Shown piece after piece: positions 17,261-25,624 of a DNA stretch of 64,000 nucleotides (position 1 is the stretch's first letter; each line of letters starts with the position of its first letter). The position numbers were made by a program, and so were the translations under genes. This DNA is from Buttiauxella sp049686335 (GTDB lineage: Bacteria; Pseudomonadota; Gammaproteobacteria; Enterobacterales; Enterobacteriaceae), in NCBI RefSeq assembly GCF_049686335.1, contig NZ_JBAVHX010000022.1, positions 62,001 to 126,000 of the forward strand. The letters run 5' to 3'. The notes beneath the pieces are model-generated. The model was not told the DNA's origin, ran no database searches, and worked only from the letters and a program-made list of their open reading frames with translations.

Positions 17261-18418
17261 ATGGAGAGAAATGTCACGCTGGATTTTGTCCGTGGCGTCG
17301 CAATTCTCGGCATCCTGCTGCTTAATATCGTGGCTTTCGGTTTACCGAAGGCGGCGTACCTCAATCCAGCATGGTCCGGGGCGATTACCGACCGCAATGC
17401 GTGGACATGGGCAATTCTCGATCTGTTTGCCCAGGTTAAATTCCTCACGCTATTCGCTCTCTTATTTGGCGCAGGCCTGCAGATGTTGTTACATCGCGGC
17501 AAACGCTGGATACAGTCGCGTCTTACGTTATTAGTATTGTTGGGTTTCATGCACGCTATCTTCTTGTGGGATGGCGATATTTTGCTGGCTTACGGTCTGG
17601 TAGGGCTGGTGTGCTGGCGCCTGATACGCGACGCGCCGGGAATACGTTCGCTGTTTAATACCGGCGTAATGTTGTATCTCACTGGTATTGGTGTGCTGTT
17701 GTTGCTGGGCTTTATTTCAGGGGATGCGCCGAATCGTTCATGGGTTCCTGATGCGGCAAATTTGCAGTATGAGCAATGGTGGAAACTCAATGGCGGTCAC
17801 GAAGCCATCAGTAACCGCGTGGACTTACTCTCTTCAAATCTGGTGGCGTTAGGTGCGCAGTACGGCTGGCAACTGGCTGGAATGATGTTGCTGGGTGCGT
17901 CATTAATGCGTTGCGGTTGGTTGCGGGGCGAGTTTAGTTTGCATCATTACCGCCGCACGGGACTGTGGCTTATCATCGTCGGTATGTTAATTAATATCCC
18001 GGCTATCTATGCTCAGTGGCATGTTGGCTGGTCGTATCGTTGGTGTGCTTTCTTGCTGCAAGCCCCGCGTGAATTGAGTGCGCCGTTCCAGACTATCGGC
18101 TATGCCGCCCTGGCATTTGGATACTGGCCGCAGCTTTCGCGCCTTCGCCTGGTCAATGCTGTGGCGCATGTTGGTCGCATGGCTTTGTCGAATTACCTAT
18201 TACAATCAGTTATTTGCACCACTTTCTTCTTCCGCTTCGACGGGTTCATGAAGTATGACCGCCTCACTTTGCTGGCGTTTGTACCTGCTGTCTGGGCTAT
18301 CAATATCCTGTTCTCTCTGCTGTGGTTGCGTTACTTCCGCCAGGGGCCAGTTGAGTGGCTGTGGCGGCAGCTGACTGCCCGCGCAGCAGGGGTCTCCCTG
18401 AAACATACAGCAAGATAA
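17261..18418 (+). CDS. yeiB: DUF418-family inner membrane protein YeiB
   Basis: A 385-residue polytopic membrane protein, the same length as E. coli YeiB, with about ten hydrophobic spans. The N-terminal RNVTLDFVRGVAILGILLLN and C-terminal LRYFRQGPVEWLWRQLT are hallmarks of the DUF418/YeiB family, related to membrane acyltransferase-like proteins. No biochemical function is established. ATG 17261 is chosen because it gives the E. coli start MERN and does not overlap folE. It is co-transcribed with folE. Confidence 0.93.
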   Translation: MERNVTLDFVRGVAILGILLLNIVAFGLPKAAYLNPAWSGAITDRNAWTWAILDLFAQVKFLTLFALLFGAGLQMLLHRGKRWIQSRLTLLVLLGFMHAIFLWDGDILLAYGLVGLVCWRLIRDAPGIRSLFNTGVMLYLTGIGVLLLLGFISGDAPNRSWVPDAANLQYEQWWKLNGGHEAISNRVDLLSSNLVALGAQYGWQLAGMMLLGASLMRCGWLRGEFSLHHYRRTGLWLIIVGMLINIPAIYAQWHVGWSYRWCAFLLQAPRELSAPFQTIGYAALAFGYWPQLSRLRLVNAVAHVGRMALSNYLLQSVICTTFFFRFDGFMKYDRLTLLAFVPAVWAINILFSLLWLRYFRQGPVEWLWRQLTARAAGVSLKHTAR

Positions 18419-18448
18419 TGATATACATCACAAACGTTAACGAATTGT

Positions 18449-18464
18449 ATGTAACCGTTTTCAT
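18449..18464. promoter_or_regulatory. GalS/GalR operator upstream of galS
   Basis: ATGTAACCGTTTTCAT fits the inner positions of the GalR/GalS consensus GTGNAANCGNTTNCAC. It lies 110 bp before galS, consistent with autoregulation. Confidence 0.75.
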
Positions 18465-18467
18465 TGA

Positions 18468-18483
18468 TGTGATCATCCTCACG
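18468..18483. promoter_or_regulatory. CRP site upstream of galS
   Basis: TGTGA-TCATCC-TCACG matches nine of ten half-site positions of the CRP consensus. It is adjacent to the GalS operator, the same pairing as at the mglB promoter. Confidence 0.7.
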
Positions 18484-18573
18484 TAGTCATTTCTAAGTCA
18501 CTGCCAGAATAGCCACCTTGCCATATACAGGGTGTATTCATGAGACTAACTCCTCTTTCGACTGGTGAAAAAT

Positions 18574-19596
18574 ATGATCACCATTCGTGACGTTGCCCGC
18601 ATCGCCGGTGTCTCAGTGGCGACCGTTTCCCGTGTTCTTAATAACAGTGCGCTCGTCAGTGCGGATACCCGTGAAAGTGTCATGCAGGCGGTGGCGCAGC
18701 TGGGATACCGGCCGAACGCCAACGCCCAGGCTCTGGCAACGCAGGTCAGTGACACCATCGGCGTCGTCGTGATGGATGTGTCTGACCCGTTCTTTGGCGC
18801 ACTGGTTAAAGCGGTGGATGTTGTGGCACAGCAGCACAACAAATATGTCCTCATCGGCAACAGTTATCATCAGGAAGAAAAAGAGCGTCATGCGATTGAA
18901 GTGTTGATTCGTCAACGTTGTAACGCATTGATTGTTCACGCCAAAGCCCTTAGCGATCAAGAGTTAGGCGAGTTCCTCGATCAAATTCCAGGTATGGTGC
19001 TGGTTAATCGCATCGTGCCGGGTTATGAGCACCGATGCGTAGGGCTTGATAACGTTAGTGGTGCGTTAATGGCCACACGAATGCTGTTTAATCAGGGCCA
19101 TCAACGCATTGGTTATCTGGCCTCCAGCCACGCGATTGAAGATAACGCACAACGCCGGGAAGGGTGGATGCGCGGTATGACGGAGCAGGGAATTACACCG
19201 CCTGAAAGCTGGGTGGGCGTGGGTTCACCAGATATGCAGGGTGGCGAAGCGGCAATGGTGGAATTACTGGGCCGCAACCTGCAGCTCACTGCGGTATTTG
19301 CTTACAACGACAGCATGGCAGCCGGAGCGTTAACCGCATTGAAAGATAACGGAATTGTCGTCCCGCATCATGTTTCAGTGATTGGCTTTGATGATATTCC
19401 TATCGCGCGTTACACCGATCCGCAACTCACTACGGTGCGTTACCCCATTGTTTCAATGGCGCGTCTGGCGACTGAGCTGGCCTTACAAGGGGCAGCAGGA
19501 ACGCTCGATATTGGTGCAACACACTGTTTTATGCCGACTTTAGTCCGTCGCCATTCAGTGGCTCCACGGCAAACTGCGGCACCGATCACTCTCTGA
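18574..19596 (+). CDS. galS: LacI-family galactose isorepressor GalS
   Basis: DNA-binding regulator of the methylgalactoside transport operon and the gal regulon, responding to galactose and fucose. The helix-turn-helix is ITIRDVARIAGVSVATVSRVL at the extreme N terminus, then the hinge and periplasmic-binding-protein-like domain (DTIGVVVMDVSDPFFGALV, VFAYNDSMAAGALTALKDNG, VIGFDDIPIARYTDPQLT). It has 340 residues from ATG 18574, close to E. coli GalS; GTG 18565 is a less likely start. It lies upstream of mglBAC in the same orientation, each with its own operator and CRP site. Confidence 0.96.
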   Translation: MITIRDVARIAGVSVATVSRVLNNSALVSADTRESVMQAVAQLGYRPNANAQALATQVSDTIGVVVMDVSDPFFGALVKAVDVVAQQHNKYVLIGNSYHQEEKERHAIEVLIRQRCNALIVHAKALSDQELGEFLDQIPGMVLVNRIVPGYEHRCVGLDNVSGALMATRMLFNQGHQRIGYLASSHAIEDNAQRREGWMRGMTEQGITPPESWVGVGSPDMQGGEAAMVELLGRNLQLTAVFAYNDSMAAGALTALKDNGIVVPHHVSVIGFDDIPIARYTDPQLTTVRYPIVSMARLATELALQGAAGTLDIGATHCFMPTLVRRHSVAPRQTAAPITL

Positions 19597-19608
19597 ACAA
19601 AGTCTTTG

Positions 19609-19624
19609 ATGTAACCGGTTTCAA
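19609..19624. promoter_or_regulatory. GalS operator of the mgl promoter
   Basis: ATGTAACCGGTTTCAA fits the inner positions of the GalR/GalS consensus and is directly followed by a CRP site. It is about 390 bp before mglB; an ERIC element in between lengthens the leader. Confidence 0.8.
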
Positions 19625-19626
19625 TT

Positions 19627-19642
19627 TGTGAGTAAATTCACA
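19627..19642. promoter_or_regulatory. CRP site of the mgl promoter
   Basis: TGTGA-GTAAAT-TCACA is a perfect match to the CRP half-sites with the standard six-base spacer. It implies catabolite activation of mglBAC as in E. coli. Confidence 0.85.
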
Positions 19643-19743
19643 GTTAATTAACATTGCGATGACTATGATGTCAGCGTCTTATCAGCTGAAACTATATGTA
19701 ACGGTGATTAATCAGTTTACGTATAGGTATTAAGCAAAAAAAT

Positions 19744-19870
19744 TATACCCAAGTAATTCAAGTTGAAGTAAGGCGGCAAGAGCGTGAGTCCCGATGAGCT
19801 TACTCTGGTAAGAGATTCGGGCGAGCAAACGCAGCCAACGCATCAGCGATTTGAAGTATGACGGGGATAT
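19744..19870. repeat. Full-length ERIC element in the mglB leader
   Basis: About 127 bp from TATACCCAAGTAATTCAAG to TTGAAGTATGACGGGGATAT, including the core GCGGCAAG...GTGAGTCCCGATGAGCTTAC. It lies between the GalS/CRP sites and mglB and accounts for about a third of the 417-bp gene-free stretch 19597-20013. The rest of that stretch holds the promoter sites and AT-rich leader. Confidence 0.9.
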
Positions 19871-20013
19871 CAATAAAAGCAGTTATGGATCGTTACAGAA
19901 CACGGAAGAGTTTTTTTAACAGAGAAAAATTTTCGGCACTCAGTAACGTTTCTATAACAATGCTGCCTGCCTGAATACCACTAGAACTACCCTGCAAAAA
20001 AACCGGAGATACC

Positions 20014-21012
20014 ATGAATAAGAAGGTTTTGACCCTGTCCGCCGTTATGTCTTGCATGTTGTTTGGTGCAGCCGCTCATGCAGCTGATACTCGTATTGGT
20101 GTGACCATTTACAAATACGACGATAACTTCATGTCAGTAGTACGCAAAGCGATTGAGAAAGACGCAAAAGCTTCACCTGACGTTGAACTGCTGATGAACG
20201 ACTCCCAGAACGACCAGTCCAAGCAGAACGATCAGATTGACGTGCTGTTGGCAAAAGGCGTTAAAGCGCTGGCAATCAACCTGGTTGACCCAGCTGCAGC
20301 GGGCACTGTTATCGAAAAAGCACGCGGCCAGAACATTCCAATTGTGTTCTACAACAAAGAACCTTCTCGTAAAGCGCTGGATAGCTACGACAAAGCTTAC
20401 TACGTGGGTACTGACTCTAAAGAATCTGGCATCATCCAGGGCGACCTGATTGCTAAACATTGGGCGGCTAACCCAGCATGGGATCTGAACAAAGATGGTC
20501 AGGTTCAATTCGTTCTGCTGAAAGGCGAACCAGGCCACCCGGATGCTGAAGCACGTACTACCTATGTTATTAAAGAGCTGAACACCAAAGGCCTGAAAAC
20601 CCAACAACTGCAGTTAGACACTGCAATGTGGGACACCGCTCAGGCTAAAGATAAGATGGACGCATGGTTGTCCGGCCCGAACGCTAACAAAATCGAAGTG
20701 GTTATCGCCAACAACGATGCGATGGCTATGGGTGCTGTAGAAGCGCTGAAAGCACACAACAAATCTTCTATCCCAGTATTTGGTGTAGATGCCCTGCCAG
20801 AAGCACTGGCTATGGTTAAGTCTGGCGCAATGGCGGGTACCGTTCTGAACGACGCTAACAACCAGGCTAAAGCAACCTTCGATCTGGCTAAAAACCTGGC
20901 CGATGGTAAGCCTGCCGCTGAAGGTACTAAGTGGAAGATTGATAACAAAATCGTTCGTATCCCTTACGTCGGTGTTGATCAAAGCAATCTGGCTGAATTT
21001 ACCGGTAAATAA
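20014..21012 (+). CDS. mglB: Periplasmic D-galactose/D-glucose-binding protein MglB
   Basis: Periplasmic binding component of the Mgl ABC importer and ligand-presenting partner of the Trg chemoreceptor. It has 332 residues, as in E. coli. Signal peptide 1-23 (cleavage AHA-ADTRIG). Sugar-binding residues lie in IYKYDDNFMS, VFYNKEP, GEPGHPDAEARTTY, ANNDAMAMGA and FGVDALPEAL. The calcium loop appears as DLNKDGQVQ. AACCGGAGATACC before ATG 20014 is a good ribosome-binding site. A shortened ERIC hairpin follows the stop and probably makes mglB mRNA more abundant than mglAC. Confidence 0.98.
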   Translation: MNKKVLTLSAVMSCMLFGAAAHAADTRIGVTIYKYDDNFMSVVRKAIEKDAKASPDVELLMNDSQNDQSKQNDQIDVLLAKGVKALAINLVDPAAAGTVIEKARGQNIPIVFYNKEPSRKALDSYDKAYYVGTDSKESGIIQGDLIAKHWAANPAWDLNKDGQVQFVLLKGEPGHPDAEARTTYVIKELNTKGLKTQQLQLDTAMWDTAQAKDKMDAWLSGPNANKIEVVIANNDAMAMGAVEALKAHNKSSIPVFGVDALPEALAMVKSGAMAGTVLNDANNQAKATFDLAKNLADGKPAAEGTKWKIDNKIVRIPYVGVDQSNLAEFTGK

Positions 21013-21013
21013 A

Positions 21014-21069
21014 TGTCCTTCATATTTCGAGCCGCAGCTGCGTTAACTGCACTCGAATTATTTTGGACA
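21014..21069. repeat. Deleted ERIC element between mglB and mglA
   Basis: The termini TGTCCTTCATATTTCGAG and CTCGAATTATTTTGGACA are inverted and flank only about 20 bases of interior. As RNA this forms a long hairpin two bases after the mglB stop. It stands where E. coli carries other repeats in the mgl operon. Confidence 0.75.
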
Positions 21070-21149
21070 TGGTTTTAAAAAAAAGTGTCGAGCCGGATGT
21101 AATTTTCGTCCGGCTCAATCCACTCAGTGACACTATTGGAACCGTAATT

Positions 21150-22670
21150 ATGGTCGACAATATTACAAATCAGTCGTCGGAATATTTGTTGGAAATGACC
21201 AACATTAATAAATCATTCCCCGGCGTTAAGGCACTGGATAATGTTAATTTAAAAGTCCGTCCTCATTCCATTCACGCTTTAATGGGAGAGAACGGTGCAG
21301 GTAAATCAACATTATTAAAATGCCTATTTGGGATCTACAGCAAAGATTCCGGCAGCATTCTTTTTCAGGGTAATGAAGTTAACTTCTCCAGCACCAAAGA
21401 AGCGCTGGAAAACGGTATTTCCATGGTGCACCAGGAATTAAACCTGGTATTACAGCGTACCGTAATGGATAACATGTGGCTGGGTCGTTATCCAACCAAA
21501 GGTGTATTTGTCGACCAGGACAAAATGTACCGCGATACCAAACACATTTTCGATGAACTGGATATTGATATTGATCCGCGCGCCCGCGTTGGCACGCTGT
21601 CAGTTTCACAAATGCAGATGATCGAAATTGCCAAAGCGTTCTCTTACAATGCCAAAATCGTCATCATGGATGAGCCAACATCCTCATTGACAGAAAAGGA
21701 AGTTAACCACCTTTTCAAAATCATTCGTAAGCTAAAAGAACGTGGCTGCGGCATTGTTTATATCTCTCATAAAATGGAAGAGATCTTCCAGCTTTGTGAT
21801 GAAATCACGATCTTACGTGACGGACAATGGATTGCCACCCAGCCATTAGAAGGGCTGGATATGGACAAGATCATCTCCATGATGGTTGGCCGCTCGCTGA
21901 ACCAACGTTTCCCGACAAAAGAGAACGTGCCGGGTGAAGTGATTATGGAAGTCCGTAACCTGACCTCACTGCGTCAACCCTCGATTCGCGATGTTTCCTT
22001 TGATTTGCACAAAGGGGAAATTCTCGGAATTGCCGGTCTGGTCGGTGCGAAACGTACTGATATTGTTGAAACGCTATTTGGTATCCGTGAAAAATCAGAC
22101 GGTACCATTATGCTGCACGGCAAAAAGATTAATAACCATACTGCGAATGAAGCCATTAACCATGGTTTTGCGTTGGTGACGGAAGAGCGTCGCTCAACCG
22201 GTATTTATGCCTATCTGGATATCGGTTTTAACTCGCTGATTTCTAATATTCGCAATTATAAAAATAAAGTTGGCTTGCTGGATAATTCGCGCATGAAAAG
22301 CGATACCCAGTGGGTAATCGACTCCATGCGTGTCAAAACACCAGGACACCGCACGGCAATTGGTTCGCTATCAGGCGGTAACCAACAGAAAGTCATTATC
22401 GGTCGTTGGTTATTAACCCAGCCGGAAATTTTAATGTTAGATGAACCAACTCGTGGGATTGACGTTGGGGCAAAGTTTGAAATTTATCAGCTCATTGCTG
22501 AACTTGCCAAAAAAGGGAAAGGAATCATCATTATTTCGTCCGAAATGCCAGAGTTGTTAGGGATTACAGATCGTATCCTGGTCATGAGCAATGGTCTCGT
22601 TGCCGGTATTGTAGACACTAAAACAACCACGCAGAACGAAATATTACGTCTTGCGTCTGTGCACCTTTGA
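21150..22670 (+). CDS. mglA: Galactose/methyl galactoside ABC importer ATP-binding protein MglA
   Basis: A 506-residue double ATPase of the sugar importer class that energises MglC. The first nucleotide-binding domain has the Walker A motif GENGAGKST and Walker B VIMDEPTSSL. The second has a degenerate Walker A (VGAKRTDIVETL), the signature LSGGNQQKV and LMLDEPTRG, the normal pattern for this family. ATG 21150 gives the same length as E. coli MglA; the longer frame running back into the ERIC remnant is rejected. It lies in the mglBAC operon, 19 bp before mglC. Confidence 0.97.
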   Translation: MVDNITNQSSEYLLEMTNINKSFPGVKALDNVNLKVRPHSIHALMGENGAGKSTLLKCLFGIYSKDSGSILFQGNEVNFSSTKEALENGISMVHQELNLVLQRTVMDNMWLGRYPTKGVFVDQDKMYRDTKHIFDELDIDIDPRARVGTLSVSQMQMIEIAKAFSYNAKIVIMDEPTSSLTEKEVNHLFKIIRKLKERGCGIVYISHKMEEIFQLCDEITILRDGQWIATQPLEGLDMDKIISMMVGRSLNQRFPTKENVPGEVIMEVRNLTSLRQPSIRDVSFDLHKGEILGIAGLVGAKRTDIVETLFGIREKSDGTIMLHGKKINNHTANEAINHGFALVTEERRSTGIYAYLDIGFNSLISNIRNYKNKVGLLDNSRMKSDTQWVIDSMRVKTPGHRTAIGSLSGGNQQKVIIGRWLLTQPEILMLDEPTRGIDVGAKFEIYQLIAELAKKGKGIIIISSEMPELLGITDRILVMSNGLVAGIVDTKTTTQNEILRLASVHL

Positions 22671-22689
22671 TAATTTAGGGGCTGTTAAA

Positions 22690-23700
22690 ATGAGTGCGTT
22701 AAATAAGAAAAGTTTTCTAACTTATCTGAAAGAAGGCGGCATTTATGTCGTATTGCTGGTGCTACTGGCGATTATTATTTTCCAGGATCCAACGTTTTTA
22801 AGTTTAATGAACTTAAGTAACATTCTGACCCAATCTTCTGTGCGTATTATTATTGCACTGGGCGTGGCAGGTCTGATTGTCACTCAGGGTACTGACCTTT
22901 CAGCGGGTCGTCAGGTGGGTCTGGCTGCGGTGGTTTCTGCCACATTCTTACAGTCGATGGAAAACGTGAACAAAGTTTTCCCTGATATGCAAACCATGCC
23001 AATTGCTCTGGTTATCCTGATCGTGTGCGCTATCGGTGCCATCATTGGTCTGGTTAACGGCATTATCATCGCTTACCTGAACGTGACGCCGTTTATCACC
23101 ACTTTGGGTACCATGATCATCGTTTACGGTATTAACTCCCTGTACTACGACTTTGTCGGTGCATCACCGATTGCGGGGTTTGATAGCGGATTCTCGACCT
23201 TTACCCAGGGCTTTATCAAGATGGGTAACTTTAAGCTCTCGTACATCACCTTCTATGCCCTGATTGCGATTGGCTTTGTCTGGATCCTGTGGAACAAAAC
23301 CCGCTTTGGTAAGAACATCTTCGCTATCGGTGGTAACCCTGAAGCGGCTAAAGTTTCTGGTGTTAACGTTGCACTGAACTTGATCATGATTTATGCGCTG
23401 TCTGGTGTGTTCTACGCCTTTGGTGGGATGTTGGAAGCCGGTCGTATCGGTTCTGCAACCAACAACCTCGGCTTCATGTATGAACTGGATGCGATTGCGG
23501 CGTGCGTAGTCGGCGGCGTGTCATTTAGTGGCGGGGTGGGTACGGTCGTAGGCGTAGTGACCGGTGTTATCATCTTCACCGTCATCAACTACGGTCTGAC
23601 GTATATCGGCGTGAACCCTTACTGGCAGTATATTATTAAGGGTGCGATTATTATCTTCGCGGTAGCGCTGGATTCACTGAAATACGCTCGTAAGAAGTAA
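22690..23700 (+). CDS. mglC: Galactose/methyl galactoside ABC importer permease MglC
   Basis: A 336-residue inner-membrane permease with about 8-10 spans, of the ribose/galactose (CUT2) importer type, equal in length to E. coli MglC. Conserved family segments include IIIALGVAGLIVTQGTDLS, the cytoplasmic loop AIGGNPEAAKVSGVNV and LDAIAACVVGGVSFSGGVGT. ATG 22690 is chosen because the upstream in-frame start overlaps mglA by 20 bases and lacks E. coli support. It ends the operon at a strong terminator. Confidence 0.97.
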   Translation: MSALNKKSFLTYLKEGGIYVVLLVLLAIIIFQDPTFLSLMNLSNILTQSSVRIIIALGVAGLIVTQGTDLSAGRQVGLAAVVSATFLQSMENVNKVFPDMQTMPIALVILIVCAIGAIIGLVNGIIIAYLNVTPFITTLGTMIIVYGINSLYYDFVGASPIAGFDSGFSTFTQGFIKMGNFKLSYITFYALIAIGFVWILWNKTRFGKNIFAIGGNPEAAKVSGVNVALNLIMIYALSGVFYAFGGMLEAGRIGSATNNLGFMYELDAIAACVVGGVSFSGGVGTVVGVVTGVIIFTVINYGLTYIGVNPYWQYIIKGAIIIFAVALDSLKYARKK

Positions 23701-23720
23701 TACTCAACGTTTTACCAAGA

Positions 23721-23751
23721 CCCGCACTTAGTATTCGGTGCGGGTTTTTTT
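23721..23751 (+). terminator. Rho-independent terminator of mglBAC
   Basis: CCCGCAC (23721-23727) pairs with GTGCGGG (23738-23744), followed by seven T. It separates mglC from convergent sanA. Confidence 0.92.
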
Positions 23752-23758
23752 ATGCCTG

Positions 23759-24478
23759 CTATTTCTTCACTTCTTTCTGCAATTCCAGCAACTGCTCTGG
23801 TGTCACCGCCGGGTAAGCTTGCGCATCTTCCGGGACTTCATACATCGCAGGGATGGGCACTAGCGGCCCAAGGAAACGCGGTTCACGCTTGAAGATATAT
23901 AAATCCGCCAGCGCCCCTAAACGTGCACCAAATTCGCGAACCCGCACGGTCATCATATTTTTCGGTGAAGGGACGGCGTAACACTGCGCCTGAATCCCCA
24001 TATGTAGGGCGATAAACAGCGCACGTTCGCAATGGAAACGCTGAGTGATGATGATGAAATCATTGGTATCAAAGACTTTTCGGGTACGAACGATGGAGTC
24101 CAGGGTACGAAAACCGGCGTAATCCAGCACGATGTCTGCCGGGTCAACACCACCGGCAATCAGATCTTTTCGCATCGTCATCGGTTCGTTGTAACTTTGC
24201 AGCGCATTATCGCCGCTTAACAGCAGGTAGTTCACCTTGCCGCTGTTATAGGCATTTAACGCACCTTGAATACGATATTGATAGTACTGATTAATCACAC
24301 CGGTCCGGTAATACTTGGCGGTGCCAAGGACGACGCCGACCTGGCGGTAGGGTAAATCCTGCAGGTCATCATAGACGTAGGGTGCAGTTTTCCAGCTTAT
24401 CCAACGGTCAAGACAAAGCGCAGCTACCACAGCCAATCCGATTATTACCAACAGGCTATAAAACACGCGCTTCAACAT
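23759..24478 (-). CDS. sanA: SanA, DUF218 envelope barrier protein
   Basis: A 239-residue inner-membrane-anchored protein with one N-terminal transmembrane helix (residues about 5-25) and a DUF218 domain (VGVVLGTAKYYRTG, YLLLSGDNALQSYNEP, TRKVFDTNDFIIITQRFHC). In E. coli sanA complements vancomycin sensitivity and affects envelope exclusion; the chemistry is not established. ATG 24478 reproduces the E. coli length, whereas the TTG at 24493 lacks a ribosome-binding site. It lies downstream of cdd in the same direction, as in E. coli, but E. coli yeiS, yeiT and yeiA, which lie between sanA and mglC there, are absent. Confidence 0.94.
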   Translation of the reverse strand: MLKRVFYSLLVIIGLAVVAALCLDRWISWKTAPYVYDDLQDLPYRQVGVVLGTAKYYRTGVINQYYQYRIQGALNAYNSGKVNYLLLSGDNALQSYNEPMTMRKDLIAGGVDPADIVLDYAGFRTLDSIVRTRKVFDTNDFIIITQRFHCERALFIALHMGIQAQCYAVPSPKNMMTVRVREFGARLGALADLYIFKREPRFLGPLVPIPAMYEVPEDAQAYPAVTPEQLLELQKEVKK

Positions 24479-24573
24479 GGACTTGCGGCTCAATAAAGGG
24501 AGGGAATTTTATCCAAGGCTACTTTACCTGGTGGTGAAGAGCAAGATTCACGAGGTTGGTCGAGTTAATTTTC

Positions 24574-24604
24574 AACAGTACGGGCGCATCCGCACCCGTA
24601 CTGC
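24574..24604 (-). terminator. Probable terminator of cdd
   Basis: A 9-bp perfect stem (CAGTACGGG / CCCGTACTG) with a 10-nt loop starts six bases after the cdd stop. A moderately T-rich stretch follows on the minus strand. Confidence 0.65.
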
Positions 24605-24609
24605 GAGCA

Positions 24610-25494
24610 TCAATTGAGAAGAGTACGGTCAATATTCATGCAACCCAGCGCTTTGAGTGTGGCAGCGGTGGCGTCCCATTGTGTCAGTGGCGCAGCGGCT
24701 TTCTCAGCAAGGATGGCACGCTGAATCTCGTTATAGTCGTAACCCGACAGGCTCAACAGATTCAGTGCTGCCTGCAGTGGCGGCAAGGAAGGGTTGAAGG
24801 CTGCGTTTTCCGCGTAGCTGCCTTTGAAGATCGTCCCGTCACGCATTTCCAGCGCCACACCTGATGGCGCATTACTGTACGGCGCGTGGCTGCGGTTTGC
24901 TGCGGTAATAGCGGCTTGACTCAGTTCATCGCCTTGCAATGCAAAGCCATGATCCATTTCATCAAGCAGCAAAGTTTTGATTTCTAAATCGCGTGGGCCA
25001 AAGGCATCCGGCAGATAATCGCCGAGGGTGGCAGGTTTACGGCCTGGCAAATTAATACGCAATGCCACACCGCTATTCAGTTCATTCATAAACTGACGGC
25101 AGTGACCGCATGGTGTGTAGTTAACAGTAATCGCTGAAAGTGCTTTTTCACCGCGCATCCAGGCGTGGGTAATTGCACTCTGCTCGGCATGAACGGTCTG
25201 CTGCATGGTGGAGCCTGGAAACTCCATATTGCCGCCAAAATAAAGGTTACCACTGACGCCGCGAGCCACGGCTCCCACGTAGAACTGGGATAAATCAGCA
25301 CGGGCACAAGAGGCTGCGAGCGGCAATAAGGCAAACGCCAGCGCATCGTCATCCAGTCCGGTCTGAGCTTTCAGTGATTCTACTTCGGAAGCAATAAACA
25401 TTGCCGGGAAATGAGAGTCAGCAATCAAGGGTTGCAGTGCGGCTTGCAGTGGAGCCGGGAGTTGTGCGAGAGCAGCCTGAAAACGTGAGCGCAT
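24610..25494 (-). CDS. cdd: Cytidine deaminase
   Basis: A 294-residue dimeric zinc cytidine/deoxycytidine deaminase of pyrimidine salvage, equal to E. coli Cdd. The catalytic motif HAEQSAI provides the zinc histidine and glutamate, and PCGHCRQFMNE provides the two zinc cysteines. The C-terminal domain is the inactive deaminase repeat typical of the enterobacterial enzyme. ATG 25494 is chosen over the upstream in-frame ATG by the E. coli length. A hairpin (25521-25539) and a CRP-like half-site lie in the leader. E. coli cdd is controlled by CytR and CRP. Confidence 0.96.
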   Translation of the reverse strand: MRSRFQAALAQLPAPLQAALQPLIADSHFPAMFIASEVESLKAQTGLDDDALAFALLPLAASCARADLSQFYVGAVARGVSGNLYFGGNMEFPGSTMQQTVHAEQSAITHAWMRGEKALSAITVNYTPCGHCRQFMNELNSGVALRINLPGRKPATLGDYLPDAFGPRDLEIKTLLLDEMDHGFALQGDELSQAAITAANRSHAPYSNAPSGVALEMRDGTIFKGSYAENAAFNPSLPPLQAALNLLSLSGYDYNEIQRAILAEKAAAPLTQWDATAATLKALGCMNIDRTLLN

Positions 25495-25554
25495 GGATAT
25501 TAGCCTCATAGCAAGTTATTGACCCGTAGTTTACGGGTCTGCATAGGCTTTATA

Positions 25555-25570
25555 TGTGATCTTTATCTAA
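25555..25570. promoter_or_regulatory. Partial CRP-type site upstream of cdd
   Basis: TGTGA-N6-TCTAA has one perfect and one poor CRP half-site, 60-76 bp before cdd. A CRP/CytR-controlled promoter is expected from E. coli. Weak evidence. Confidence 0.35.
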
Positions 25571-25624
25571 TTACAAATGCAACTTATGAAATAAAGAATG
25601 AAAATGCGCGATCTCTCGCAAGTT

